A stretch of 64,000 nucleotides of DNA from Gilliamella sp. Pra-s52 (GCF_009795805.1 NZ_WTEY01000008.1:38758-102757); one strand, 5' to 3'; numbered from the stretch's first letter, positions 50,312 to 62,272 are shown. Notes: generated by a model from the sequence alone, not told the origin. Numbers and translations: made by a program.

Positions 50312-51727
50312 ATGTCAAAACAACAAATCGGTGTTATTGGAATGGCAGTTATGGGGAGAAATCTTGCGCTCAATATTGAAAGTCGTGGGTTTTCTGTTGC
50401 TATTTATAATCGTTCTAAAGATAAAACTGAACAAGTTATGGCTGAACATTCTGATAAACAATTGGTTCCTTACTTTACGATTGAAGATTTCGTTAATTCT
50501 TTAGAGAAGCCTCGCCGTATTCTTATTATGGTGCAAGCAGGTAAAGGTACCGATGCTGTAATTGATGAGTTGCGTCCACTTTTAGATAAAGGCGATATTA
50601 TCATCGATGGTGGGAATGCTTATTTTGAAGATACAATTCGTCGTAACAAAACACTATCAGCAGAAGGATTTAATTTTATTGGAACTGGTGTTTCTGGTGG
50701 TGAAGAGGGAGCGTTAAAAGGGCCATCAATTATGCCTGGTGGACAAAAAGAGGCTTATGAATTAGTTGCTCCTATATTAGAAAAAATAGCCGCTAAAGCT
50801 AATGACGAGCCTTGTGTTGCTTATATAGGTCCTAATGGCGCCGGCCATTATGTAAAAATGGCACATAACGGTATTGAGTATGGCGATATGCAACTGATAG
50901 CAGAAAGCTATTCGGTATTAAAACATGCTGTTGGCTTAACTAATGATGAACTTGCTGACGTGTTTTCTGATTGGAATAAAGGCGAATTAGATAGTTATTT
51001 GATTGAAATTACTGCTGATATCTTTAAGCATAAGGATGAAAATGGTAATTATTTAATTGATGTTATTTTAGATGCCGCAGGCAATAAAGGTACAGGTAAA
51101 TGGACTAGCCAAAGTGCTTTAGATTTGGGTGAACCTTTGTCATTAATCACTGAGTCTGTATTTGCTCGTTATTTATCCGCAATTAAAGATCAGCGAGTTG
51201 CTGCATCAAAAGTGTTGAAAGGTCCTAAAAAAGAGTCTTACAGTGGCGATAAGAATGAACTTATAGAAAAAGTCCGTAAAGCGCTTTATATGGGGAAAAT
51301 CATTTCGTATGCTCAAGGTTTTGCACAGTTAAAAGCTGCATCTCATAAGTATCAATGGGATTTAAATTATGGCGAAATTGCCAAAATTTTTAGAGCAGGT
51401 TGTATTATTCGGGCGCAATTTTTACAAAAAATTACTGACGCTTATGCCGAAAATAACGAGATCGATAATTTATTGTTAGCTCCTTATTTTAATAAAACGG
51501 TCGAAGCGTACCAACAATCATTACGTGATGTCGTGTCTTTAGCCGTGCAACAAGGTATTGCTGTTCCGACACTTTCAGCGGCAATTGCTTATTATGATAG
51601 CTATCGTTCAGAAGTATTACCAGCTAATTTAATTCAAGCGCAGCGAGATTATTTTGGCGCACATACTTATCAACGTATTGATAAAGAGGGTGTGTTCCAT
51701 ACTGATTGGTTAAATACTGAATCATAG
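50312..51727 (+). CDS. gnd: 6-phosphogluconate dehydrogenase, decarboxylating
   Basis: Gnd oxidises 6-phosphogluconate to ribulose 5-phosphate with NADP in the pentose phosphate pathway. The 471-residue length is standard (468 in E. coli). Motifs include [18 protein letters not shown] (nucleotide site), [19 protein letters not shown], and [24 protein letters not shown] with the catalytic Lys and Glu. GGAG lies six bases before the ATG. It stands alone with a terminator at 51761-51787. Confidence 0.97.
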   Translation: MSKQQIGVIGMAVMGRNLALNIESRGFSVAIYNRSKDKTEQVMAEHSDKQLVPYFTIEDFVNSLEKPRRILIMVQAGKGTDAVIDELRPLLDKGDIIIDGGNAYFEDTIRRNKTLSAEGFNFIGTGVSGGEEGALKGPSIMPGGQKEAYELVAPILEKIAAKANDEPCVAYIGPNGAGHYVKMAHNGIEYGDMQLIAESYSVLKHAVGLTNDELADVFSDWNKGELDSYLIEITADIFKHKDENGNYLIDVILDAAGNKGTGKWTSQSALDLGEPLSLITESVFARYLSAIKDQRVAASKVLKGPKKESYSGDKNELIEKVRKALYMGKIISYAQGFAQLKAASHKYQWDLNYGEIAKIFRAGCIIRAQFLQKITDAYAENNEIDNLLLAPYFNKTVEAYQQSLRDVVSLAVQQGIAVPTLSAAIAYYDSYRSEVLPANLIQAQRDYFGAHTYQRIDKEGVFHTDWLNTES

Positions 51728-51760
51728 TATTTTTAGTTGTAATCTCATTTTTGTATATAA

Positions 51761-51787
51761 AAGTGCAAATTTATTTTGCACTTTTTA
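51761..51787 (+). terminator. Terminator after gnd
   Basis: AAGTGCAAA (51761-51769) pairs with TTTGCACTT (51775-51783), followed by a T-rich tract. It isolates gnd from nrdD. Confidence 0.88.
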
Positions 51788-51867
51788 TTTTTCAATATTT
51801 CATAAATGCTTGTCATTATTGGCTTTAAGTTTGTCAAGTAATTTCATTTATTAAAAAATCTAGAAAA

Positions 51868-51883
51868 ACACTATATATGGTGT
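51868..51883. promoter_or_regulatory. NrdR box 1 upstream of nrdD
   Basis: ACACTATATATGGTGT matches the NrdR box consensus (acaCwAtATaTwGtgt) very closely. NrdR represses ribonucleotide reductase genes when dATP is high. Its centre is 31 bases from the second box. Confidence 0.85.
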
Positions 51884-51898
51884 ATAATTCACACCTGT

Positions 51899-51914
51899 TT
51901 ACTATATATAGTAG
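51899..51914. promoter_or_regulatory. NrdR box 2 upstream of nrdD
   Basis: TTACTATATATAGTAG keeps the ACTATATATAGT core of the NrdR box. Its 31-base centre-to-centre spacing from box 1 is three helical turns, as known for NrdR box pairs. The nrdD promoter probably lies between or around the boxes. Confidence 0.82.
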
Positions 51915-52052
51915 TAATTAAGCAATGTGCAAACTCGGTTTTTTGTCATAATAACTTGTGATTTGATAAGAAATGAATAACAACAACGAATATGAATGTT
52001 GATATAAAACCTATGGCAAGTGCTAAATATTAATGGATATTGAGGAGTATAT

Positions 52053-54188
52053 ATGCCTGTAGTAATTAAACGTGATGGCTGTCAAACTGCATTTAATGAG
52101 GCTCGAATCAAAGATGCGATTATCAAAGCAGCTGTTGCAGCGAATGTTCATGACCCTGATTATTGTGCAAAGGTTGCCAGTGTTGTTACTAAACAAATGA
52201 GTGAATGCGAAAGTGTTGATATCAACGAAATTCAGAATGCAGTTGAAAATCAGTTGATGTCAGGTCCTTATAAAAAATTGGCAAGAACTTATATTGAGTA
52301 TCGTCATGATCGTGATCGTGCTCGTGAACGAGGTAGTAGGTTAAATCAAGATATTCGAGGACTAATTGAGCAAAGTAATGTTGCTATTCTAAATGAAAAT
52401 GCCAATAAAGATAGTAAAGTGATACCTACTCAACGTGATTTACTAGCCGGCATTGTGGCAAGGCATTATGCAAAGCAGTATTTATTACCTAAAGATATTT
52501 CTCGTGCTCATGACTGTGGTGAAATACATTATCATGACTTAGATTATGCACCATTCTTTCCGATGTTTAACTGTATGTTAATTGATTTAGATGGCATGCT
52601 AACTAATGGTTTTAAAATGGGGAATGCTGAAATTGAGCCACCGAAGTCAATCGCAACCGCAACAGCTGTTACCGCGCAAATTATTGCTCAAGTAGCAAGC
52701 CATATTTATGGTGGTACGACTATTAATCGTATTGATGAAATTTTATCTAAATTTGTTACTATCAGTTACAATAAACATAAGCAAGTAGCTGAAGAGTGGT
52801 GTATTCCAAATCCAGAGGCTTATGCTCAAAGCCGTACAGAAAAAGAGTGTTATGATGCGTTTCAATCGCTTGAATATGAAGTAAATACCTTACACACAGC
52901 TAATGGACAAACTCCGTTTGTTACTTTTGGTTTTGGTTTAGGAACCAGTTGGGAATCACGTTTAATTCAAGAGTCAATTTTAAAAGTTCGTATTAAAGGT
53001 TTAGGTAAAAATCATAAAACAGCGGTTTTCCCAAAACTGGTATTTGCCATCAAAGATGGTATTAATCATAAACAAGGTGATGCAAATTATGATATTAAGC
53101 AGCTTGCACTTGAATGTGCAAGTAAACGTATGTACCCAGATATTTTGAATTACGATAAAGTTGTTGAAGTAACTGGCTCATTTAAAACACCAATGGGTTG
53201 CCGAAGCTTTTTAGGCGTTTATGAAGAAGATGGGCAATTAATTCATGATGGACGTAATAATTTAGGTGTAATTAGTCTAAATTTACCTCGTATAGCTATT
53301 GAAGCCAAAGGTGATGAAAGGCGTTTTTGGGAAATTTTAGATAAGCGTTTAGAACTTTGTAAAAAAGCATTAATGACACGAATTGCTCGACTTGATGATG
53401 TAAAAGCACGTGTTGCACCTATTTTATATATGGAAGGTGCCTGTGGCGTTAGACTGAATGAAGATGATAGTGTTTCTGAAATTTTCAAAAATGGACGCGC
53501 GTCGATTTCTTTAGGTTATATCGGTCTTCATGAAACATTAAATGCACTTTACGGGGATCAAATACATCCATTTGATAGTAATGAATTACGTGAAAAAGGG
53601 ATAACTATTGTTAATCGTTTACGTAAAGCGGTGGATCAATGGAAGGAAGAAACTGGTTACGGTTTTAGTTTATATAGTACACCAAGTGAAAATTTATGTG
53701 ATCGATTTTGTCGGCTTGATACGGCTGAATTTGGCGTTATTTCAGGTGTTACAGACAAAGGTTATTATACAAACAGTTTTCATCTTGATGTTGAGAAAAA
53801 GGTTAATCCGTACGAAAAAATCGAATTTGAAAAATCTTATCCTCCAGTTGCAAATGGTGGGTTTATTTGTTACGGCGAATATCCAAATATGATCAATAAT
53901 GTTAAAGCATTAGAGGATGTTTGGGATTATAGTTATAGTCGTGTTCCTTATTATGGTACTAACACACCGATTGATGAATGCTATGAATGTGGTTATACCG
54001 GTGAATTTTCTTGTACCAGCAAAGGCTTTGTTTGTCCAAGTTGTGGTAACCATGATTCATCAAAAGTCTCTGTTACCCGTCGTGTTTGTGGATACTTAGG
54101 TAGTCCTGATGCACGTCCATTTAATGCAGGAAAGCAAGAAGAAGTTAAACGCCGAGTTAAACATTTAAATAATGGTCAAATTGGATAA
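52053..54188 (+). CDS. nrdD: Anaerobic ribonucleoside-triphosphate reductase
   Basis: NrdD is the oxygen-sensitive glycyl-radical enzyme that makes dNTPs under anaerobic growth. The 711-residue length compares with 712 in E. coli. The N-terminal ATP-cone domain (VVIKRDGCQTAFNEARIKDAI), the four zinc cysteines (CYECGYTGEFSC, FVCPSCG) and the C-terminal glycyl-radical motif RRVCGYLGSPDARPFNAGKQ are all present. GAGGAG lies seven bases before the ATG. The gene is followed by its activase nrdG 13 bases later, and two NrdR boxes lie upstream. Confidence 0.97.
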   Translation: MPVVIKRDGCQTAFNEARIKDAIIKAAVAANVHDPDYCAKVASVVTKQMSECESVDINEIQNAVENQLMSGPYKKLARTYIEYRHDRDRARERGSRLNQDIRGLIEQSNVAILNENANKDSKVIPTQRDLLAGIVARHYAKQYLLPKDISRAHDCGEIHYHDLDYAPFFPMFNCMLIDLDGMLTNGFKMGNAEIEPPKSIATATAVTAQIIAQVASHIYGGTTINRIDEILSKFVTISYNKHKQVAEEWCIPNPEAYAQSRTEKECYDAFQSLEYEVNTLHTANGQTPFVTFGFGLGTSWESRLIQESILKVRIKGLGKNHKTAVFPKLVFAIKDGINHKQGDANYDIKQLALECASKRMYPDILNYDKVVEVTGSFKTPMGCRSFLGVYEEDGQLIHDGRNNLGVISLNLPRIAIEAKGDERRFWEILDKRLELCKKALMTRIARLDDVKARVAPILYMEGACGVRLNEDDSVSEIFKNGRASISLGYIGLHETLNALYGDQIHPFDSNELREKGITIVNRLRKAVDQWKEETGYGFSLYSTPSENLCDRFCRLDTAEFGVISGVTDKGYYTNSFHLDVEKKVNPYEKIEFEKSYPPVANGGFICYGEYPNMINNVKALEDVWDYSYSRVPYYGTNTPIDECYECGYTGEFSCTSKGFVCPSCGNHDSSKVSVTRRVCGYLGSPDARPFNAGKQEEVKRRVKHLNNGQIG

Positions 54189-54201
54189 TAATTAATAGGT
54201 T

Positions 54202-54666
54202 ATGAATTATCATCGCTATTATTCAGTTGATGTTGTAAATGGTGAGGGGACTCGATGTACTCTTTTTGTTGCAGGTTGCGTTCATCAATGCCGTGGTTGC
54301 TATAATAAAAGTACGTGGTCCCTCGATTCTGGATTGCCTTTTACACAATCACTTGAAGATCAAATCATTAAAGATTTACAAGATACTGAAATAAAGCGTC
54401 AAGGATTATCGCTTTCTGGTGGTGATCCGTTGCATCCTAAAAATGTACCAGCAATATTAAAGCTGGTTCAACGTGTTAAGTTTGAGTGTGATAACAAAGA
54501 TATCTGGCTTTGGACTGGGTATAAATTAGATGAATTAACCGAGGAGCAGCAAGCCGTTATTTCCTATATTGATGTGCTAATTGATGGTAAATTTGTTCAA
54601 GAACTTGCTGATCCAAAGCTATTATGGAGAGGAAGCAGCAACCAAGTTATTTACCATTTTAAATAA
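54202..54666 (+). CDS. nrdG: Anaerobic ribonucleotide reductase activating protein
   Basis: NrdG is the radical SAM activase that makes the glycyl radical in NrdD. The 154-residue length equals E. coli. The iron-sulphur motif CVHQCRGCYNKSTW (CxxxCxxC) and the SAM-site motif LSLSGGDPLHP are intact. Cotranscribed with nrdD, sharing the NrdR-controlled promoter. The stop is 13 bases from the convergent can gene. Confidence 0.97.
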   Translation: MNYHRYYSVDVVNGEGTRCTLFVAGCVHQCRGCYNKSTWSLDSGLPFTQSLEDQIIKDLQDTEIKRQGLSLSGGDPLHPKNVPAILKLVQRVKFECDNKDIWLWTGYKLDELTEEQQAVISYIDVLIDGKFVQELADPKLLWRGSSNQVIYHFK

Positions 54667-54679
54667 AAATATAAAGTTA

Positions 54680-55339
54680 TTATTGCGATTTATGAAGATT
54701 TAGCAGGTAGGAAATTGCTTCACGATAATTAATTTCTAAATTTTCGCTACTTGATGAAGTAATATGTAAATCTGTAATTTTTCCATTATCAATACCATAT
54801 ACCCAACCATGTAAGTTAACTTTTTGACCTCGTTGCCATGCAGATTGAATAATTGTTGAGTGTCCAAGGTTGTAAACTTGTTCAATTACATTAAGCTCAC
54901 ATAAAATATCTAAACGGATCTCTGGCGGGAATTCACCTAGCAGTGAGCTGTTTCGAAACCATAGATCGCGAATATGTAATAGCCAGTTATTAATTAACCC
55001 TAAATCAGGGTTTTCAACTGCATCCCGAATTCCACCACAGCCTAAATGACCACAAACAATAATATCTTCAATTTTAAGTACATCTACAGCATATTGCACA
55101 ACTGATAAGCAGTTTAAGTCAGTGTGAATTACAAGATTGCCAACGTTACGATGTACAAACAATTCACCAGGCTTTAACTTAATAAGTTTTTCTGCAGAAA
55201 CACGACTATCCGAACAACCGATCCATAGAAATTTAGGATTTTGTTCAATAGCAAGTTGCTTAAAAAATTCTGGATCTTCTTGTTCTATTTTTTCTGACCA
55301 TTCGTGATTAAAACGAATTAAATCGTTTACATCAAACAT
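54680..55339 (-). CDS. can: Beta-class carbonic anhydrase
   Basis: This interconverts CO2 and bicarbonate. The 219-residue length compares with 220 in E. coli Can. The zinc ligands Cys42, Asp44, His98 and Cys101 appear in CSDSR and CGHLGCGG at the same residue numbers as E. coli Can. The dimer and catalytic motifs ([20 protein letters not shown]) are intact. It is a single gene, divergent from nothing close: cbrA lies 71 bases upstream on the same strand. Confidence 0.95.
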   Translation of the reverse strand: MFDVNDLIRFNHEWSEKIEQEDPEFFKQLAIEQNPKFLWIGCSDSRVSAEKLIKLKPGELFVHRNVGNLVIHTDLNCLSVVQYAVDVLKIEDIIVCGHLGCGGIRDAVENPDLGLINNWLLHIRDLWFRNSSLLGEFPPEIRLDILCELNVIEQVYNLGHSTIIQSAWQRGQKVNLHGWVYGIDNGKITDLHITSSSSENLEINYREAISYLLNLHKSQ

Positions 55340-55410
55340 AATTTATATTTCCTTTATATTTCATTGCTATTATTGGAGTAAGTTTATTATTTAAAATAGC
55401 CATTATAATT

Positions 55411-56472
55411 TTACTCAATTTGTTTAGTATGTTGGATTTTGCTTTTCATAATTAACTTGCGCCATAGTGGTGTAGTCAATATTTTTGTTTTAACAATTTT
55501 ACTATAAAGTTTTAAGCGTAGTGGGATTGTGTTTTGATAGTAACACTTATTTGGATTTGGTTTACCACTATTTAAAATTTTACTTAAAATCTCAGCACTA
55601 TCTAGCGCATAGCTTATCCCTTCTAAAGAACTTGCGCTAATAAAGCCGGCAGCTTCACCAATCAGAAAGATGTTTTCATTACCTGTATAGAAATCCCGGA
55701 ACCGATTTGGGTAAACAACTAAACATTTTTCTGTTTTGATAGATTTTCCCAAAATAAATTTTTGAGTTGATAATTTTTCTTTTAATTTTTCAAAATTTTG
55801 ATTTGCTACTTTTTTGGGGAAGGCTCCACCAAAGATGAAATAACCATCTTTTGAAATACTCCAAGCATAACAATTTGTGGATTTATTATCGAATATACAT
55901 GAATAAAATGGATCTGGATGTTGCTCTGTAAACCATTGTTGTATGGCTACATATTGCCTTATTGTATGGTTAGGGTACCGCATTCTTCTGACGAGAGAAT
56001 TGGCGCCATCAGCACCGACAACGTATTGGGTTGTAATATTGTGTTCGGTCTTATTTTTATCGATATAAGTGATTTGATAGCCATCAATAATACGTCTAAC
56101 TTCTTTGCAAAGTGTATTATGTAGAACGGTAACCGTGGCGGGTATCAATGATTTTAACCAAAGATCAAATTTATGCCGATCAAAACTTACGTAACTTCTT
56201 TGATAATTACGAACAATTTTGGTTTGTAAATCTATGGTTTTGACACTAAAAATTTGTGGATCAGTTAAGATATCTTTTGGTAAGTTTAATTTTTGTCTAA
56301 TAAAAGCTTTTTGTGCATCATTGGCCAATAATCCACCACAAGGCTTATGAAAACCTTCATTTTCTACTGCGTGTTTTTTATCTAACGCGATGACTTTAAA
56401 AGAAGGGCTAAGTAAACGAGCTAGCGTACTACCAGCAGGTCCAAGACCTATGATTGCGATATCGTAATCCAT
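55411..56472 (-). CDS. cbrA: FAD-dependent oxidoreductase CbrA (geranylgeranyl reductase-like)
   Basis: This 353-residue flavoprotein has the N-terminal dinucleotide motif IIGLGPAGSTLARLL, the PCGGLL motif of the geranylgeranyl reductase family, VVGADGANSLVRR and FLIGEAAGFISASSLEGISYALDSA. It aligns along its whole length with E. coli CbrA (for example NYQRSYVSFDRHKFDLWLKSL and YSCIFDNKSTNCYAWSISKDGYFIFGGA). CbrA is associated with colicin M and bacitracin tolerance, which points to isoprenoid lipid reduction, but the reaction is not established. It stands alone. Confidence 0.9.
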   Translation of the reverse strand: MDYDIAIIGLGPAGSTLARLLSPSFKVIALDKKHAVENEGFHKPCGGLLANDAQKAFIRQKLNLPKDILTDPQIFSVKTIDLQTKIVRNYQRSYVSFDRHKFDLWLKSLIPATVTVLHNTLCKEVRRIIDGYQITYIDKNKTEHNITTQYVVGADGANSLVRRMRYPNHTIRQYVAIQQWFTEQHPDPFYSCIFDNKSTNCYAWSISKDGYFIFGGAFPKKVANQNFEKLKEKLSTQKFILGKSIKTEKCLVVYPNRFRDFYTGNENIFLIGEAAGFISASSLEGISYALDSAEILSKILNSGKPNPNKCYYQNTIPLRLKLYSKIVKTKILTTPLWRKLIMKSKIQHTKQIE

Positions 56473-56635
56473 GTTATTGTATTATTAGCTTATCACTTTT
56501 AAAAGTGCCCTATGTTAGCAAATTATATTAGATGTGGCTATTAGATATGAAGTTTATTTATGACTACCAACTTGTAACTATGGTTTATAAAAAATACAAA
56601 TTTATTTTTCTAGAGGTTAACTTTTATTATTAGTT

Positions 56636-57670
56636 TTACGATGTCTTTAAAAATTCTTGATTTAACTCATTAAATGGTAATGATCGGCTAATTATTACCA
56701 ATCTAGATATTCTCTCTGCTGGCGTTTTCCAAGGGGATCCATAATCAAATCCTACGATTTTATGTATACCTTGCACGATTAAGCGTTGGTCATTGCCCTT
56801 AATAGCTAAAACTCCTTTGTAGCGTAACATGTCGTTGCCATATCGTTCAACTAAGCTTTCCATAAAGGAACCTATTTTTTTTAAATCGAGTTCACCTGCT
56901 TCAAAAAGATAAGAACAAATATTATCATTCCAGGATGACGTTTGTTTTTGTAATGGCAATGATCTAAATCCAACTTCAAGCTTTTGGGTCGGGTTTATAA
57001 CAAAAAAGCCTTGATTTATAGTGAGTTCATCACTTAATTCAAATGCTTTTATATCAAGCCATTTAGATTTAGGTATTTGTCCTTTTATTGTTTCAAAGAT
57101 AGTCGCTTTATGGTTGATTTTATGGATTCGGTTAATTATTTCAAATTTTTGTTCATTATTAACACAGTCGGTTTTAGTTAAAATAATACGGTCTGCAAAA
57201 CCAATTTGTGAAAGAGCTACGCGGTGTTCATTAAGGTGTTTTAAAATATGTTGAGCATCAACAAGCGTAATAACAGCATCAAGTTGAATTTTTTCACGAA
57301 GTAAATTATCGACAAAAAAGGTTTGAACAATAGGTGCAGGATCTGCAAGTCCAGTTGTTTCAATAATCAACCGATCAAATTGTAATTCACCCGTTGAACG
57401 TTTTAATAGTAATTTATGTAGAGATTCTGTTAATTCTCCTTGTACTGTACAACAAATACAGCCATTAGTCATTTCTATGATTTGAGTATCAGTGCTGATG
57501 TTTAATAAATTGCTATCAATGTTTACAGGACCAAATTCATTTTCAATAATAATTACTTTTTCGTTATGGTTATTTTTTAGTAAATAATTAATGAGTGTTG
57601 TTTTTCCAGAACCAAGAAATCCAGTTAATAAGGTTACAGGTAATAATGAAATCGGTGTTGAATCTGTCAT
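56636..57670 (-). CDS. yjiA: GTPase YjiA, COG0523 (CobW-like) metallochaperone family
   Basis: This is a G3E-family GTPase with Walker A LLTGFLGSGKTTLINYLL, the metal-binding CxCC motif in TNGCICCTVQGEL, LIIETTGLADPAPIVQTFF and the base-specificity motif LTKTD. It is 344 residues compared with 318 in E. coli YjiA, with a longer C-terminal CobW_C region. YjiA binds zinc and other transition metals, and its physiological client is unknown. yjiX is 17 bases upstream, as in E. coli. Confidence 0.9.
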   Translation of the reverse strand: MTDSTPISLLPVTLLTGFLGSGKTTLINYLLKNNHNEKVIIIENEFGPVNIDSNLLNISTDTQIIEMTNGCICCTVQGELTESLHKLLLKRSTGELQFDRLIIETTGLADPAPIVQTFFVDNLLREKIQLDAVITLVDAQHILKHLNEHRVALSQIGFADRIILTKTDCVNNEQKFEIINRIHKINHKATIFETIKGQIPKSKWLDIKAFELSDELTINQGFFVINPTQKLEVGFRSLPLQKQTSSWNDNICSYLFEAGELDLKKIGSFMESLVERYGNDMLRYKGVLAIKGNDQRLIVQGIHKIVGFDYGSPWKTPAERISRLVIISRSLPFNELNQEFLKTS

Positions 57671-57687
57671 TTATGATCTCTTAAGTA

Positions 57688-57885
57688 TTAGCAACATTTG
57701 AATCCACCTTTGCCGCTATATTTAGCTTCTTGTCGCTCTTTAAAAAATTCTTCATAAGACATAGGTGTTTTTTCAGGGTGAGTAAGCTTCATATGTTGAA
57801 CATAATTATCATAATCAGGAATACCAATCATTAGCTTGGCTGCTTGACCAAGGTATTTTCCTGCTTTAGAGAGTGAATCAAACAT
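57688..57885 (-). CDS. yjiX: YjiX/YbdD family small protein (DUF466)
   Basis: This 65-residue protein ends GKGGFKCC and has [21 protein letters not shown], nearly identical to E. coli YjiX. In E. coli it lies between the pyruvate transporter gene btsT (or cstA for ybdD) and yjiA, and members of the family are needed for pyruvate or peptide transport by these carriers. Here no transporter lies upstream: the next gene is murA on the other strand. It probably works with a transporter encoded elsewhere. It is translated with yjiA. Confidence 0.92.
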   Translation of the reverse strand: MFDSLSKAGKYLGQAAKLMIGIPDYDNYVQHMKLTHPEKTPMSYEEFFKERQEAKYSGKGGFKCC

Positions 57886-59463
<1,578 letters not shown>

Positions 59464-59514
59464 ACTTCATTAAACTAAAAATGATTAAGTTGTTTGTTTA
59501 AAAGGAACGTGGTA

Positions 59515-60090
59515 ATGACAAAGCAAGCATTGGTATTTTTATCAGATGGCTGCGAAGAAATAGAGGCGGTAACAACAATCGATTTATTAACTCGAGCTGG
59601 TATTAATGTTACTACTGCTAGTATATCAAGCTCTCGTGAAGTTGAATGTTCTCGTGGTGTAAAAATTTTAGCTAAAAAAACACTTTCAGATGTTCAACAT
59701 GTTGATTTTAAAGTTGTTATTTTGCCTGGTGGTTTGAAAGGCGCTGAAAATTTTCGTGATTGCCCATTGTTGATTGAAAAATTAAAACAAATACATCAAA
59801 CTAGTGGTATTGTTGCAGCAATCTGTGCTTCACCTGCCATTGTTCTACAACATCACAATTTATTCCCTAATGCTAATATGACTGGTTATCCAACTACTAA
59901 AGAGGCATTTAAAAATTGGAAAGCTGATAGAGTTTATTTTGATGAGCAGAATAAGGTCCTTACTAGCCAAGGACCCGCGACTTCTATTGATTTTGCTTTA
60001 AAAATTATTGAAGTGCTGCTAGGACGAGCAAAGGCTGCTGAGGTTGCTTCACAGCTCATTCTTCCATCGGGGATTGAAACCTATCAATAA
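59515..60090 (+). CDS. yajL: Protein/nucleic acid deglycase or chaperone YajL (DJ-1 family)
   Basis: The start at 59515 follows AAAGGAACG and gives 191 residues aligning with E. coli YajL (196). The DJ-1/PfpI nucleophile Cys104 is in AAICASPAIVL and the conserved Glu in DGCEEIEAVTTIDLL. Other matching motifs are CSRGVKILA, VILPGGLKGAENFRDC, NMTGYPT, LTSQGPATSIDFALKI. The biochemical role of YajL (covalent chaperone or deglycase) is debated. It is followed 11 bases later by fieF, so murA, yajL and fieF may be cotranscribed. Confidence 0.92.
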   Translation: MTKQALVFLSDGCEEIEAVTTIDLLTRAGINVTTASISSSREVECSRGVKILAKKTLSDVQHVDFKVVILPGGLKGAENFRDCPLLIEKLKQIHQTSGIVAAICASPAIVLQHHNLFPNANMTGYPTTKEAFKNWKADRVYFDEQNKVLTSQGPATSIDFALKIIEVLLGRAKAAEVASQLILPSGIETYQ

Positions 60091-60101
60091 ATAGGTACTA
60101 A

Positions 60102-60995
60102 ATGTCAAATTCACATTTGTATGAAAAATTAGTTAAAAGAGCAACGTTAAGTGCTGTTTTAATTTCCGTTTTTCTAATTTTAATTAAATTTATTACTTAT
60201 TGGTTAACAGGCTCTATAAGTTTACTTGCTTCATTATTGGATTCAAGCATCGATTTAATTTCTTCTGGGTTGAATTATTTTTTAGTCCGTTATGCGCTAA
60301 AACCCGCGGATGATGATCATACCTTTGGTCATGGTAAAGCCGAATCCTTAGCGGCATTATTACAGAGTGCATTTATTATTGGTTCAGCGATAATTTTATT
60401 ATTTTCTAGTATTCGATCTTTTATTCACCCAAATCCACTACAGATTCCTTTATTAGGAATAACTATTTCGACAATTTCTGCTGTAATTACATTTATCCTT
60501 GTTTTATACCAAAGGCGTGTTATTAACATCACTAAAAGTAATGCTATTCAAGCTGATATGTTACATTATTCTTCTGATCTATTACTAAATATTACTGTTG
60601 TAGTTGCTCTTTGTTTTAGTTGGTATGGTATTACCTATGCTGATGCAACATTTGCATTCTTTATTGCTTTATATATTTGTTATAATGCCTATTGTATTGC
60701 CTATAGTTCTATTCAAGATTTACTTGATAGGGCATTACCTGAAAGTGATAATATATCGATTGCAGAAATTATTAGTCAGTATCCAGAGGTTTATGGCTTT
60801 CATGATTTAAAAACTAGGCAGTCAGGTCCCGTTAAATTCATCCAATTGCATATAGAACTTGATGATAATATGCCTTTAATTAAAGCTCATGCTATTGCTG
60901 ATTCTATTGAAAAACGAATTTCAACACAGTTTTCACCTGCAAATGTCATTATTCATCAGGATCCTATCTCTGTTGTCCCAATCGAAATGATGTAG
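60102..60995 (+). CDS. fieF: Cation diffusion facilitator FieF (ferrous iron/zinc efflux)
   Basis: FieF/YiiP is a Zn/Fe(II)-proton antiporter with six helices and a cytoplasmic domain. The 297-residue length compares with 300 in E. coli. The transport-site Asp residues are in LLDSSIDLISSG and QADMLHYSSDLLLN (His-Asp), the interdomain site in ADDDHTFGHGKAESLAAL, and the cytoplasmic domain in HDLKTRQSGPVKFIQLHIEL and HQDPIS. It lies directly before pfkA as in E. coli, without the Cpx genes seen there. Confidence 0.94.
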   Translation: MSNSHLYEKLVKRATLSAVLISVFLILIKFITYWLTGSISLLASLLDSSIDLISSGLNYFLVRYALKPADDDHTFGHGKAESLAALLQSAFIIGSAIILLFSSIRSFIHPNPLQIPLLGITISTISAVITFILVLYQRRVINITKSNAIQADMLHYSSDLLLNITVVVALCFSWYGITYADATFAFFIALYICYNAYCIAYSSIQDLLDRALPESDNISIAEIISQYPEVYGFHDLKTRQSGPVKFIQLHIELDDNMPLIKAHAIADSIEKRISTQFSPANVIIHQDPISVVPIEMM

Positions 60996-61091
60996 CATAA
61001 AAAAACATCAAAATGGCAATTAATCTTCTATTGTTAGATATCTGTTAAGGTTCTATAATAACTAAAAGTTAATAATTTGGAGTTATTTTAT

Positions 61092-62054
61092 ATGATAAAA
61101 AAAATAGGTATTTTAACAAGTGGTGGTGATGCTCCAGGGATGAACGCTGCTATTAGAGGTGTGGTAAGAACAGCCTTAACAGAAGGATTGGACGTTTTTG
61201 GTGTTTATGATGGCTATATGGGGCTTTGTGAAGATCGTATCGTTAGACTAGAGCGTTCAAGTGTATCTGATATCATTACCCGTGGTGGTACATTTCTTGG
61301 CTCAGCTAGATTTCCAGAGTTTAAAGATAAAACTGTAAGACAAAAAGCTATCGATAATTTGAAAAAACATGAAATTGATGCTTTAGTAGTTATCGGTGGT
61401 GATGGTTCATATATGGGGGCAATGAGGTTAACTGAAGAAGGTTTTCCATGTATCGGCTTACCAGGGACTATTGATAATGATATCCGTGGTACCGATTATA
61501 CTATTGGTTATTTTACTGCACTTAGTACGGCTGTTGAAGCAATTGATAGATTACGTGATACTTGTTCTTCGCATAACCGTATATCAGTTATTGAGATTAT
61601 GGGGCGAGATTGTGGTGATTTAACTTTAAATGCTGCTATTGCTGGTGGTTGTGAGTTTATGATTATTCCTGAGGTTTCTTATACTAAAGAAGATTTAATC
61701 GAAGAAATTAAACTTGGTTTTGCAAAAGGTAAAAAACATGCAATTGTAGCAGTTACAGAGCATATGTGTGATGTAAATAAACTAGCCGCTGATATTGAAG
61801 CTGCAGTCCATCACGAAACACGTGCAACAATTTTAGGCCATGTTCAACGAGGTGGTTCACCAGTGCCTTATGATCGTATTTTAGGGTCACGCATGGGGGC
61901 TTATGCCGTTCAATTATTACTTGAAGGTCATGCTGGTAGAAGTGTTGGTGTACAAAATGGTAAATTAGTACACCACGATATCATCGAAGCTATCAATAAC
62001 ATGAAGCGTTCGTTTGATATGGAACTATACAATACTGCTAAACGATTATTTTAA
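61092..62054 (+). CDS. pfkA: ATP-dependent 6-phosphofructokinase
   Basis: PfkA makes fructose 1,6-bisphosphate in glycolysis. The ATG at 61092, with GGAG ten bases before it, gives 320 residues, the same as E. coli PfkA. Motifs are [47 protein letters not shown], the catalytic [16 protein letters not shown], and [13 protein letters not shown] terminator follows at 62111-62158. Presence of pfkA and gnd shows both glycolysis and pentose phosphate pathway. Confidence 0.97.
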   Translation: MIKKIGILTSGGDAPGMNAAIRGVVRTALTEGLDVFGVYDGYMGLCEDRIVRLERSSVSDIITRGGTFLGSARFPEFKDKTVRQKAIDNLKKHEIDALVVIGGDGSYMGAMRLTEEGFPCIGLPGTIDNDIRGTDYTIGYFTALSTAVEAIDRLRDTCSSHNRISVIEIMGRDCGDLTLNAAIAGGCEFMIIPEVSYTKEDLIEEIKLGFAKGKKHAIVAVTEHMCDVNKLAADIEAAVHHETRATILGHVQRGGSPVPYDRILGSRMGAYAVQLLLEGHAGRSVGVQNGKLVHHDIIEAINNMKRSFDMELYNTAKRLF

Positions 62055-62110
62055 ATATTAATTGTGATTAAAGTATAATCTGAATTGATAAAGATTTAAT
62101 TGTTTTATTA

Positions 62111-62158
62111 TAGGTGAGTTGTTGGAAATGAAATGTTAACAATAACCACCTATTTTTT
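62111..62158 (+). terminator. Terminator after pfkA
   Basis: TAGGTG pairs with CACCTA, extended by GTTGTT with AACAAT across a bulge, and TTTTTT follows the stem. It is about 57 bases past the pfkA stop. Confidence 0.7.
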
Positions 62159-62272
62159 AATGTTATTAAAATTAGTCGATGTTGATATTAGATTCAAAAT
62201 AAAACAATTTTGGAATTTATCAAGAATGATATGACTATAATAAATTAACTATTATGATATATAGGTAGTTTT

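Noticed and set aside
51957..51972. FNR site upstream of nrdD
   Set aside because: TTGTGATTTGATAA matches TTGAT-N4-ATCAA poorly on both half sites.
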